Origin: an uncultured Lachnospiraceae bacterium
Lineage (GTDB): Bacteria; Bacillota; Clostridia; Lachnospirales; Lachnospiraceae
Assembly: GCA_903789615.1 (NCBI GenBank)
Contig: CAIFEV010000004.1
Location: 1 to 64,000, forward strand
Direction of reading: 5' to 3'
DNA length: 64,000 bases
The notes beneath the pieces are model-generated. The model did no database searches and was not told the origin of the DNA. It saw only the letters and a program-made list of their open reading frames with translations. A program made the position numbers and the translations under genes. Positions 7,927-14,398 of this stretch are shown piece by piece; position 1 is the first letter of the stretch, and each line of letters opens with the position of its first letter.

Positions 7927-8859
7927 TTATCCTTCCCTCAGATCCCTGCTCGCAATAGTAAGAGATACCATGTCGCTTGTATGATTGATCCATTTGCCTA
8001 TTTCAAACTCTGCTCCTCTGGCAAGCTGCTTCTGCTTCTCATTGATCACGTTCTTCGCGCTTTCGGATGGATCATTCATCCCTTCTGGATTATTTGACTC
8101 GATGAAACTATGCTGCGCGTCCGTATACTCCTGAACATCCGGTTCCAAACCTGCATCTTCCATCCCGGCGATATAGTTCTTTGCCTTCTGGGAGATGGGA
8201 TCCTGCCCGGCAAGAATAAATAATGTTTGTGGCCAGTCGCTTCCGAAATTTTCATTTGATAAACCGGTCGTCCACGGATAGCAAAGAATCAAGCCCTTCA
8301 GATGGCAGTCTTTCTTTTCCAGATCTCTTGCCGCTTCCGCTGCATAATACGCTCCGGCACTGTACCCGATCATGTAAATCTCTTCCGGTTTCACATGATA
8401 TTCTTTTGCATGGTCATAGAAATAATCGACTGCATCTGTAATCTCCCTCACTCCGTAAGAAATGGGTTTTAGATCTGATGTTGTATAGTTCACGCTGACA
8501 ATGACTGCATTCCACTGCTGAGCGACACGTTTGCTCTGCGTATCCAGCGCATCCGCATCTCCGGCCACAAAACCGCCGCCGTGGATATTGAAGACAACCG
8601 GAATCCGTTCCTGTTCATCGCGATCCGGAACATATATGTTTACTGCTACAGGATTGGTACCATTCCGCTGGATGCTGATTCTTTGACCGATCAGATCCGC
8701 ATCTTCCTTTTTCATAGCATTCCTCTGCTCTTCACAATTGTTTCTGTACGAGTTCAGAAAATATACGAACCCGACATTGAATATCACAAGCAGCACCGAC
8801 AGTACCGACAGCAGAATCACAATCGCTTTCCATTTTTTTGATAATTCCCGAAATTTCAT
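7927..8859 (-). CDS. Membrane-anchored alpha/beta-hydrolase (HSL-type esterase)
   Basis: A 310-residue alpha/beta hydrolase of the hormone-sensitive-lipase type. It has an N-terminal membrane anchor (residues 12-34), the oxyanion motif HGGGF (93-97), the nucleophile elbow GYSAG with Ser167, an acid candidate in LAGQDP and a His in AQHSF. The family cleaves short acyl esters. With the PAE-like enzyme directly downstream it forms a pair of outward-facing esterases, which suggests removal of acyl groups from one polymer. Its start overlaps the context of a 45-residue peptide gene (4-bp gap) whose N terminus resembles its own. Confidence 0.87.
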   Translation of the reverse strand: MKFRELSKKWKAIVILLSVLSVLLVIFNVGFVYFLNSYRNNCEEQRNAMKKEDADLIGQRISIQRNGTNPVAVNIYVPDRDEQERIPVVFNIHGGGFVAGDADALDTQSKRVAQQWNAVIVSVNYTTSDLKPISYGVREITDAVDYFYDHAKEYHVKPEEIYMIGYSAGAYYAAEAARDLEKKDCHLKGLILCYPWTTGLSNENFGSDWPQTLFILAGQDPISQKAKNYIAGMEDAGLEPDVQEYTDAQHSFIESNNPEGMNDPSESAKNVINEKQKQLARGAEFEIGKWINHTSDMVSLTIASRDLREG

Positions 8860-8863
8860 ATCT

Positions 8864-9001
8864 TCACCCCAACATGACGTGAATCAGCGATCCCAATGTC
8901 AGATATACATGCAGGATGCTGAAAACAGTCAGGAGCAGCGCAGCCGCAAACAGAAATACAATCACGTTCTTCCAATGTGAAGATAAATCCCGAAATCTCA
9001 T
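8864..9001 (-). CDS. 45-residue membrane peptide resembling the esterase anchor
   Basis: A short frame, ATG at 9001, TGA at 8864-8866, with AAAGGA about 9 nt upstream of the start. The product begins MRFRDLSSHWKNVIV and continues with a single hydrophobic stretch. Its first 28 residues match the start of the esterase that follows (MKFRELSKKWKAIVI) position by position in charge and hydrophobicity, so it looks like a duplicated and shortened anchor. It is the first gene of the unit, before the esterase and the PAE-like enzyme. Function is unknown; an accessory or competitor subunit of the anchored esterase is an inference. Confidence 0.6.
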   Translation of the reverse strand: MRFRDLSSHWKNVIVFLFAAALLLTVFSILHVYLTLGSLIHVMLG

Positions 9002-9054
9002 TTTTATCGTCCTTTCATTTTCAGCCACCCATCTTTAAGGAAGCTCTTCCATTA

Positions 9055-9093
9055 AGAAAAAAGGCCTTTATATCAGCCTCCGTTGCCTTTTTA
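9055..9093 (-). terminator. Possible attenuator hairpin in the leader of the esterase unit
   Basis: On the minus strand AAAAAGGC and GCCTTTTT (9085-9092 with 9058-9065) can pair around a 19-nt loop and are followed by TTTTTT. It lies between the operon promoter and the first gene. The stem is short and A-U rich, so the call is tentative. Confidence 0.35.
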
Positions 9094-9111
9094 TTTTCAA
9101 AAGACTATCAT
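9083..9111 (+). promoter_or_regulatory. Promoter of the TetR-family gene
   Basis: TTGCCT (9083-9088), 17-nt spacer, TATCAT (9106-9111). A dyad CTATCA-N6-TGATAG (9105-9122) overlaps its -10. Confidence 0.4.
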
Positions 9112-9139
9112 AGAGCTGATAGTGAGACAAGTGTCTCAC
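9102..9139 (-). promoter_or_regulatory. Promoter of the esterase unit overlapped by an 18-bp TetR-type operator
   Basis: Minus-strand TTGTCT (9125-9130), 17-nt spacer, TAGTCT (9102-9107). The -35 lies inside a perfect palindrome, GTGAGACA-AG-TGTCTCAC (9122-9139), and a further half-site ATGAGACA is at 9145-9152, just ahead of the TetR gene. This is the usual layout of a TetR-type repressor that controls itself and the divergent unit. Confidence 0.65.
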
Positions 9140-9171
9140 AAAAAATGAGACAGAAAGGATCAAAGTGACTC

Positions 9172-9708
9172 ATGCAGAGCAAAGATTATTACGTCCAGCA
9201 AAAACTTGCGGAGACACTGATTAATTTGTTAAACACCAAATCTTTAGATGAAATCTCCGTTCGGGAACTCTGCAATCAGGCAGGTGTCGGGCGCGCTTCC
9301 TTCTACCGCCATTATCAGAACAAAGAAGAAATACTGGGTCGGCATGCTCAATCCCTGATTCAGAAATGGGCGGCGGAATTTGAAGCAGCTCCTGATTCCA
9401 GGCCATGGAACGTATTCGAAAGCCTGTTCCATCACCTCAAAGAACATCAGTCATTCTATGAATCTCTTCATAAAACTGGAAGAGACAGCATCCTGCGCGC
9501 CGCAATTCGCGCCAAAATAGGCTTGACTAATGACCTTTCAAACGAGGATGCCTATCAGAAGGTCTTTTTCGCTGATGGTATCAGCGGCTGGGTTGAAGAA
9601 TGGATCGACAGAGGCATGCCGGAAACACCTGAAAGGCTAAATCAGCAGCTTGGTCAGTATTTCACACAAGTTTTGCCAACTCTCAGCAAACTGTATACAC
9701 ATAGATAA
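9172..9708 (+). CDS. TetR/AcrR-family transcriptional regulator
   Basis: A 178-residue regulator. The N-terminal HTH is clear (ISVRELCNQAGVGRASFYRH, then YQNKEEIL) and the C-terminal part is a divergent ligand-binding domain of helices. It is transcribed away from the esterase unit, and the palindrome in the shared intergenic region (9122-9139) is the probable operator, so it most likely represses the esterases until a ligand binds. The ligand is unknown. ATG at 9172 has AAAGGA rather far upstream (about 14 nt). Repeat copy 2 begins 41 bp behind its stop codon. Confidence 0.87.
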   Translation: MQSKDYYVQQKLAETLINLLNTKSLDEISVRELCNQAGVGRASFYRHYQNKEEILGRHAQSLIQKWAAEFEAAPDSRPWNVFESLFHHLKEHQSFYESLHKTGRDSILRAAIRAKIGLTNDLSNEDAYQKVFFADGISGWVEEWIDRGMPETPERLNQQLGQYFTQVLPTLSKLYTHR

Positions 9709-9749
9709 TCCGTTCTCCTTTGATCTGCTGCTTTTTTCGCCTACATGAT

Positions 9750-9891
9750 GGATGTGATTCTTTTGTTTTCTTTCTCCGGTGATGCAAAGCACTTCCATCA
9801 TCTCGTGCGTCTGCACCCTTCATGCTCAGTCAGATCCAGAAAACAAGCAGCCAGATGCCTTCACAGGTGACGTCTGACTGCTATGTATTCC
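9750..9891. repeat. Direct repeat, copy 2 (right flank of esterase cassette)
   Basis: 142 bp matching 6481-6627 in the same orientation, with a short gap and scattered substitutions. On the minus strand its right part encodes the C-terminal residues of the ORF6N remnant (EYIAVRRHL, stop at 9861-9863). Between the copies lie the two esterases, the micropeptide and the TetR gene, about 3.1 kb. Confidence 0.85.
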
Positions 9892-10124
9892 GCAACAGAT
9901 TGATGCAGTTCCAATTCAACAGCACTGATTCTTTCAAGCAGAACGGCCTTACTGGCAGTAAAGCGGCGCATTTCAACAAAAGAATTCGTAATACGGGTAC
10001 TGGTTTCTACTGCAGCATTTATATTAATAACGGCAGAAAGCATAACTATCCTGCTTTCTTTAAACACATAGGGAAGATCCCTGCGACTTCCATATTCACT
10101 TGAGGTCGCAAATTGCGACCTCAA
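9861..10124 (-). pseudogene. Truncated ORF6N-domain (phage antirepressor-type) gene
   Basis: Residues read LPYVFKESRIVMLSAV, SFVEMRRF and ASKAVLLERISAVEL, which follow the ORF6N-domain pattern LPY.FTEQG.AMLS.V / FV.MR.F. The family occurs in prophage and conjugative-element regulators. The N-terminal half is missing: the frame is joined at about 10124 to the end of an unrelated VirD4-like frame, and the tail after ISAVEL is short. There is no credible start codon or binding site, so it is a remnant. Confidence 0.65.
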
Positions 10125-10125
10125 G
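10099..10125. repeat. 27-bp palindrome at the ORF6N/VirD4 junction
   Basis: Two perfect 13-bp arms, CTTGAGGTCGCAA (10099-10111) and TTGCGACCTCAAG (10113-10125), around a single A. In the ORF6N frame it encodes LRSQFATS. It coincides with the point where the ORF6N remnant meets the VirD4-like remnant. Confidence 0.85.
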
Positions 10126-10533
10126 ATTTGTCATTATCAGTGCATATAAACTTTGCCGCAAGATCTCCATTCACCACCTCGTATTTCTCGTCCGGCTTCA
10201 GTCTCATCTGTCTGCTCAGAAACTTCTCAATATCGAACAGGTTCTTCTTGTCACAGTCCCCGGTCAGGTAGTAGTTCGGATGTTTCGTCAGGCCATACTT
10301 GGATGACAGAAATGGCCGGACACCTCTCAGCTGCAGAATGCCTTTAGATCCATCCAGAACTGCAAGCCCATCAACAGACAACAGATCATGTCCCAGCTTC
10401 TGATAGTTCAGGCTGCGGGACTGCTCCCGTCCCCGGCTCTCCCCAGTATTGTAGGTATCGATCGTCTCCTTGCCAAGTGCCTGATTTAGTTCCTTTAAAG
10501 TTGTAGAATTGTTTTTGGAACCTGTCAGGCTCC
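10121..10533 (-). pseudogene. C-terminal fragment of a VirD4/TraG-type coupling protein
   Basis: The open frame contains LKELNQALGKETIDTYNTG, SLNYQKLGHDLLSVD, ILQLRGVRPFLSSKYGLTKH and DIEKFLSR, the conserved C-terminal end of VirD4-like type IV coupling proteins of Firmicute conjugative elements (DELAVMDGGK / LQLRGVRPFLSDKYDITKH). The ATPase part is missing: upstream the frame runs into the 3' end of the phage-type YjcQ gene. This shows that a conjugative element once occupied, or recombined with, this locus. Confidence 0.75.
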
Positions 10534-10851
10534 GGGTATACTGTCCTTTATGCCTTTGGCAATCCGTGCTATCTTCTTCATGGTGCTGTTCTCGCTCAGG
10601 TATTCAAGGCCTTCCAGCGTGATGACGGGGCTGATCGGCTCTTCGATCTGCGGTGAATACTCGTCAAACGTCCGGTCATATACAAGCCCTTTGATATATC
10701 CCTCATCCTGCAGCATGATCAGGAGCTTCTGCCACTTGCTCCGGGATATATGCAGCCGCTCCGGCGAGATTCCTTCCGGATTGAACTCGTCGCAGTCAAG
10801 GGATTTCTGAAGATACTTCAAGATCCGGTAAATGATGTTCAGCTCTTCCAC
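10525..10851 (-). CDS. YjcQ-family protein (phage-associated)
   Basis: A 108-residue protein with the YjcQ family pattern: IIYRILKYLQKSLD, ISPERL, W..L..ML.D.GYIKGL, ITLEGLEYLSENS and a C-terminal IAKGIKD. YjcQ proteins resemble winged helices and are common in prophages. A GTG at 10851 gives the family-typical N terminus; a start at 10890 would add 13 atypical residues. Its last codons overlap the beginning of the VirD4-like fragment in another frame, so the 3' end may have been created by a rearrangement. Confidence 0.75.
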   Translation of the reverse strand: MEELNIIYRILKYLQKSLDCDEFNPEGISPERLHISRSKWQKLLIMLQDEGYIKGLVYDRTFDEYSPQIEEPISPVITLEGLEYLSENSTMKKIARIAKGIKDSIPGA

Positions 10852-10862
10852 CTGGCACCGCC

Positions 10863-11111
10863 TTAATCTGTTATCCTGACATTCTCCCACTTCTTGTAGG
10901 CATCAAGATAGGCCTCCTTCTTATCGCCGTTATATGTGATTTCGTAGTACATCCCATCCGATACGGTTGTGGATAACAGCGCCTTCCAGTTCTGCAGAGT
11001 CTTGCAGAACCAGACAACAAATACGTCGTCTGTGCTGATCGTGAATCTATCTGCTTTGTCTGAACGACTGTTGAAATAATCGACAACCATCTGTTTTGCT
11101 TTTTCCTGCAT
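10863..11111 (-). CDS. Small phage protein, DUF6275-like
   Basis: An 82-residue protein with VFVVWFCKTLQNWKALLST, DGMYYEITYNGDK and DAYKKWEN, a pattern I associate with the DUF6275 family of prophage proteins that sit behind head genes. Function unknown. ATG at 11111 with AAAGGAG 5 nt upstream. It lies between the MuF-type head gene and the YjcQ-family gene, all in the same direction. Confidence 0.75.
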   Translation of the reverse strand: MQEKAKQMVVDYFNSRSDKADRFTISTDDVFVVWFCKTLQNWKALLSTTVSDGMYYEITYNGDKKEAYLDAYKKWENVRITD

Positions 11112-11182
11112 ATGTTCTCCTTTCGGGCATCAAAAAAGCACGATACTTTCGCACCGTGCTTTCAAAGTCCATAATAATTGTG

Positions 11183-11359
11183 TTATGCACAATCCTTCGA
11201 CTTGTCGCTGACAACATCAAACATTTCACGAGGATATAAATAATCCTCTCCAGAATCATCTTTGATTCTGTACCAATCTCTCTCGACAGATATAACGTCA
11301 TATATGTGGTTGTGTGTCAGCACAAGAAAATCAGTTTTTCCTTTATATCTAACCCTCAT
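11183..11359 (-). CDS. 58-residue SH3-like small protein coupled to the MuF head gene
   Basis: A 58-residue protein (MRVRYKGKTDFLVL, then YDVISVERDWYRIKDDSG and EDYLYPREMF), composed mostly of predicted beta strands, so an SH3-like barrel is plausible. The ATG at 11359 overlaps the stop of the preceding MuF gene (ATGA) and has GAGG 8 nt upstream, so translation is coupled. In MuF-type polymorphic toxins the gene in this position often encodes the immunity protein. That role is an inference; a structural phage role is the alternative. Confidence 0.7.
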   Translation of the reverse strand: MRVRYKGKTDFLVLTHNHIYDVISVERDWYRIKDDSGEDYLYPREMFDVVSDKSKDCA

Positions 11360-12765
11360 TCCAACCACCTCTTTATTTTGAATTTGTATTTTCCAACGCT
11401 TTCTTCTTGAAACCAGTGAACTTCAGCAAGTCGGTCTTCGCCATTAGCATTTATGTGGCCACAGCCCTTGCAATGTTGCCATTTATCTGGATCCCCTCCA
11501 ATCTGCTCTGCCAATCCTTCTCGCACATTCGGATCAAGAGGGTGCTTGGTTTTATAACCCGCGAATACTTGCCGGTTTTGTATTTTGGTTCCCTCAACAA
11601 AATGAAAGTACTCGCCCGTCTCTGGATTAAGTATATCATAATTTTGAGCTCTAGAACTGAGCGTCCTAAAGATTTGTTCATCTGGCAACTTTATGATGTC
11701 TGAATCCTGGCTGCTCTTTTCCGAATTTTTATTGAGGTACTTCTTTTTCCATTCCCCGTAAGTCATGGAAAGCGGTACCTTGTACGTCCTTCCGGTCTCC
11801 GGATCTCTCGCCCGTCTTGTCTGTGTCCTGATCCATTCGTCAGAAAGAATGGCGAGCGTCGTGCACCGGCACCACGGATGCATCGGCGGGCAGTTATAAC
11901 CGGGCTTCTGGTCCTTCACAAGGAAGATCCGTCCGTCCAGCTTCCCGCAGGTCTCTGCGCAGGTCTTCATGTCCAGCGTGGCAAGATACATGTACCGGCG
12001 GATATCGCATTCCTTACGGGCGGCCATATCCGCCTGCGTGAAGATGTAGTTGCTCTCCGTCCGGATCAGCCGCCGGGATACTCTCGCCCCTTTGGCAAAT
12101 GTCTCATCCAGGGCTTCTGCCATCTCCCGCTCGGTCTTTCCCGTGAGTGCCCCGAGGATGATCTGCTCTTTGACGTTCTCCGCCACCTCCTGCGTGTTAC
12201 CCCACAGCCTGACGGAATAGTTCTTCCCGGACCATTTACTATGCAGCAGACGGTCCATCAGCTTCGGGTTCACATCCGAGAAGGAAAAGGCAATGCCGGC
12301 TCTTTGCTGTATGGCAAAGATGCTTTTGCGGTAACTGTCCGGGATGAGCTTCTGATACAGGGCTGTGTTCTTCGCAAGCTCCTGCTTATAGATGGCATTC
12401 ATGACCAGCCCGGCGGAGATTTCCAACTCCCGTATCTGCCGGATCCGCGCGGCGTATGCCGCCGATTCCACCACCTTCCGGAGCTCTGTTACCGGTTCGG
12501 TCTGCGGGCTGTTCTTCAGTGCCTGGAGCGCCGCATCGATGGAACCCCGGTCGCTGGCAGCGGCCAGAAGCTGCTTTGCCTGCTCGTCGGTGAGACCGTA
12601 CTTGCGCTTGAATTTGTCATACACGCCCTGCATCTTTGTGGTCATGTACGCCGAGGCTTTTATGTACAGCTTTGCGATTTCATCCGCCGCGATTTCCGCC
12701 TGTGAGAATACGTTGAAGGCCTCCCGGATCTGGCGGCGCTTCCAGTAGTCGATGTTGTTCTGCAT
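11356..12765 (-). CDS. Phage head morphogenesis (MuF/SPP1 gp7-type) protein with toxin-like C terminus
   Basis: A 469-residue minor head protein. Residues about 1-330 carry the MuF domain: long helices, then GALTGKTEREMAEAL, RRLIRTESNYIFTQAD, and the motif CAETCGKLDG ... CPPMHPWCRCTT that ends the domain. MuF proteins help capsid assembly and can be injected with the DNA. After a linker (330-368) comes an extra ~100-residue module (369-469, bases 11356-11661) with YFHFVEGTKIQNRQVFAG, CKGC and EVHWFQEESVGK; it is not part of the MuF domain and resembles C-terminal effector modules of MuF polymorphic toxins. I do not recognise its exact family. ATG at 12765; the portal gene ends 5 bp upstream. 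Confidence 0.85.
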   Translation of the reverse strand: MQNNIDYWKRRQIREAFNVFSQAEIAADEIAKLYIKASAYMTTKMQGVYDKFKRKYGLTDEQAKQLLAAASDRGSIDAALQALKNSPQTEPVTELRKVVESAAYAARIRQIRELEISAGLVMNAIYKQELAKNTALYQKLIPDSYRKSIFAIQQRAGIAFSFSDVNPKLMDRLLHSKWSGKNYSVRLWGNTQEVAENVKEQIILGALTGKTEREMAEALDETFAKGARVSRRLIRTESNYIFTQADMAARKECDIRRYMYLATLDMKTCAETCGKLDGRIFLVKDQKPGYNCPPMHPWCRCTTLAILSDEWIRTQTRRARDPETGRTYKVPLSMTYGEWKKKYLNKNSEKSSQDSDIIKLPDEQIFRTLSSRAQNYDILNPETGEYFHFVEGTKIQNRQVFAGYKTKHPLDPNVREGLAEQIGGDPDKWQHCKGCGHINANGEDRLAEVHWFQEESVGKYKFKIKRWLE

Positions 12766-12770
12766 TCACC

Positions 12771-14393
12771 TCAGGCCTCCGGTTTGCCGTCAGATTTGCG
12801 TTTGTTCCTGTCCTCCGGTAAATCCTTCTTCTTTGTTTCCGATCGCTTTCCTGCGCCTCCTGGCGCATCAGGCGGGGCATCTTTGCTGTCATCCGGCTTC
12901 AGGTTTTCCTTCTGGGAACCGTTCGGGCTGTTTCCTGCCTGACTGCTTTCGGAGGCCGGATTAGCTTCCTGCGCGCCGTTCTGGCCGTCGCCCACGTCTC
13001 CTGCACCTTCTGCTCCGGTAGTATCAGTCGGTGCTGCATTGCTAAATAACGCCTGCTGGCGCTCGATGGCCTTCTGATTCTCCTCGTCAACCGCCTCGAT
13101 TTCCTCGTCCGGGTTATCGACAAACGGGATCTGAGCCAGCAGAGTCTTGGCGGATACCATCCCCTTAAGGTTGGCCACCATCTGGCTGATCTCCAGATTG
13201 TTCTTTGGCAGGGCCCGCGTGAAGACCGCCGTCACCCGCTTCGGGTCGATATTCCCTGATGCGTTGAGCTTCATCCAGTTGCAGAAGATCCGGATCCGCT
13301 TCCGGAGCCCCTTGCGGTAATACCGCGTCTTGATCTTCGTGATGTTCTCAATGCCCAGAAGCTTGAACTCCATCGCAACACCGGACGTATTGCCGGCAAA
13401 GTTCTCATCCGTCATGCACGGGATCTGGGAGAACTTGTGGATATCCTGTTCAATGGCTTTCTTGAGGATTTCCACGCCGTTCTCATCAAAGGTGCGGGTC
13501 AGGTATTCCGCTTTGGCGTCGGATGGAAGCTCCAGAATCTTCTTTGCGTGAAGAGATTTCACAGCCTTGTCGTGGCTCGTCTCTCCGTTCTCGTCCGCGT
13601 CGTCATCATCGCCCAGGAGCGTGCCATACAGGGCAAGGATGGCGTCAATAAACTGTTCCTTGTCCGTGATCCGGTCCGACATCAGCGCGTCATACGCGTC
13701 AATCAGCGGGATCTGAAGCTCAAAGTCCCCGATCCCGAGCCGGTTGTTCAGGTACTCAATCACCGGGACCTCACCCATGAAGTGCGGTTCCGGACCGGAG
13801 ATCACCGAGACAGCCGAGGGCATCTTCTGGATATCAAATACCCACTTGAAGTTCTGCGTGAGCACGGTCGCAATTGTATGGTCCACATGCGCATTGGTGT
13901 CGTCCTTTTTGACGTAGTAGTACACGGCGAACAGCTCGTTCTGCTCGATCGTGTCGTCATAGACCATGAAGGTGTGGATCGGGGAGAGGTTCCGGGTTAC
14001 CAGATCGGTCTCATCCTTCTTCGTGTAGATGTACTCATATGTGTGCCCGAAAATGGACTCGCTGAGTCCGTTGTCCCCGTCCGTCTCATCGGCATCTGCC
14101 AGCCGCAGGGCATCCGTGAGCGGTGTGAGATCGCCGCCGGTGATGTCCTTATAGGCGACCGGATTACCGAGGAAATACGAAAAAGCCGCGTCGCTGATCT
14201 CTTTCGCGTGATTGCAGACAAGCCGGTTGGCCCGGTCTATATCATGCAGGATGTCATGATCGCCTTCGTAGTATCTCTTGAGCTTTATCATGCGGCCGGC
14301 CATAGAGTAATGTTTCTCAATCAGCCGCTGGATCCCGGCCTTGTCAGGATTGTGTTCGTCCCAGCTCTCGGCCGGCATTGTGAATATATACAT
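12771..14393 (-). CDS. Phage portal protein (SPP1 gp6-like)
   Basis: A 540-residue portal protein, the dodecameric ring through which DNA is packaged. Family features: N-terminal HYSMAGRMIKLKRYYEGDHDI, NRLVCNHAKEISDAA..YFLGNPVAY, LIDAYDALMSDRITDKEQF and the stem region around AGNTSGVAMEFKLLG. The last ~80 residues are a low-complexity Gly/Ala/Ser/Lys tail. The ATG at 14393 has AAAGG 9 nt upstream; an ATG three codons earlier overlaps the TerL stop but has no spacing to its binding site. Follows TerL and precedes the MuF gene, the standard order of siphophage packaging modules. Confidence 0.9.
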   Translation of the reverse strand: MYIFTMPAESWDEHNPDKAGIQRLIEKHYSMAGRMIKLKRYYEGDHDILHDIDRANRLVCNHAKEISDAAFSYFLGNPVAYKDITGGDLTPLTDALRLADADETDGDNGLSESIFGHTYEYIYTKKDETDLVTRNLSPIHTFMVYDDTIEQNELFAVYYYVKKDDTNAHVDHTIATVLTQNFKWVFDIQKMPSAVSVISGPEPHFMGEVPVIEYLNNRLGIGDFELQIPLIDAYDALMSDRITDKEQFIDAILALYGTLLGDDDDADENGETSHDKAVKSLHAKKILELPSDAKAEYLTRTFDENGVEILKKAIEQDIHKFSQIPCMTDENFAGNTSGVAMEFKLLGIENITKIKTRYYRKGLRKRIRIFCNWMKLNASGNIDPKRVTAVFTRALPKNNLEISQMVANLKGMVSAKTLLAQIPFVDNPDEEIEAVDEENQKAIERQQALFSNAAPTDTTGAEGAGDVGDGQNGAQEANPASESSQAGNSPNGSQKENLKPDDSKDAPPDAPGGAGKRSETKKKDLPEDRNKRKSDGKPEA

Positions 14394-14398
14394 GCCTC

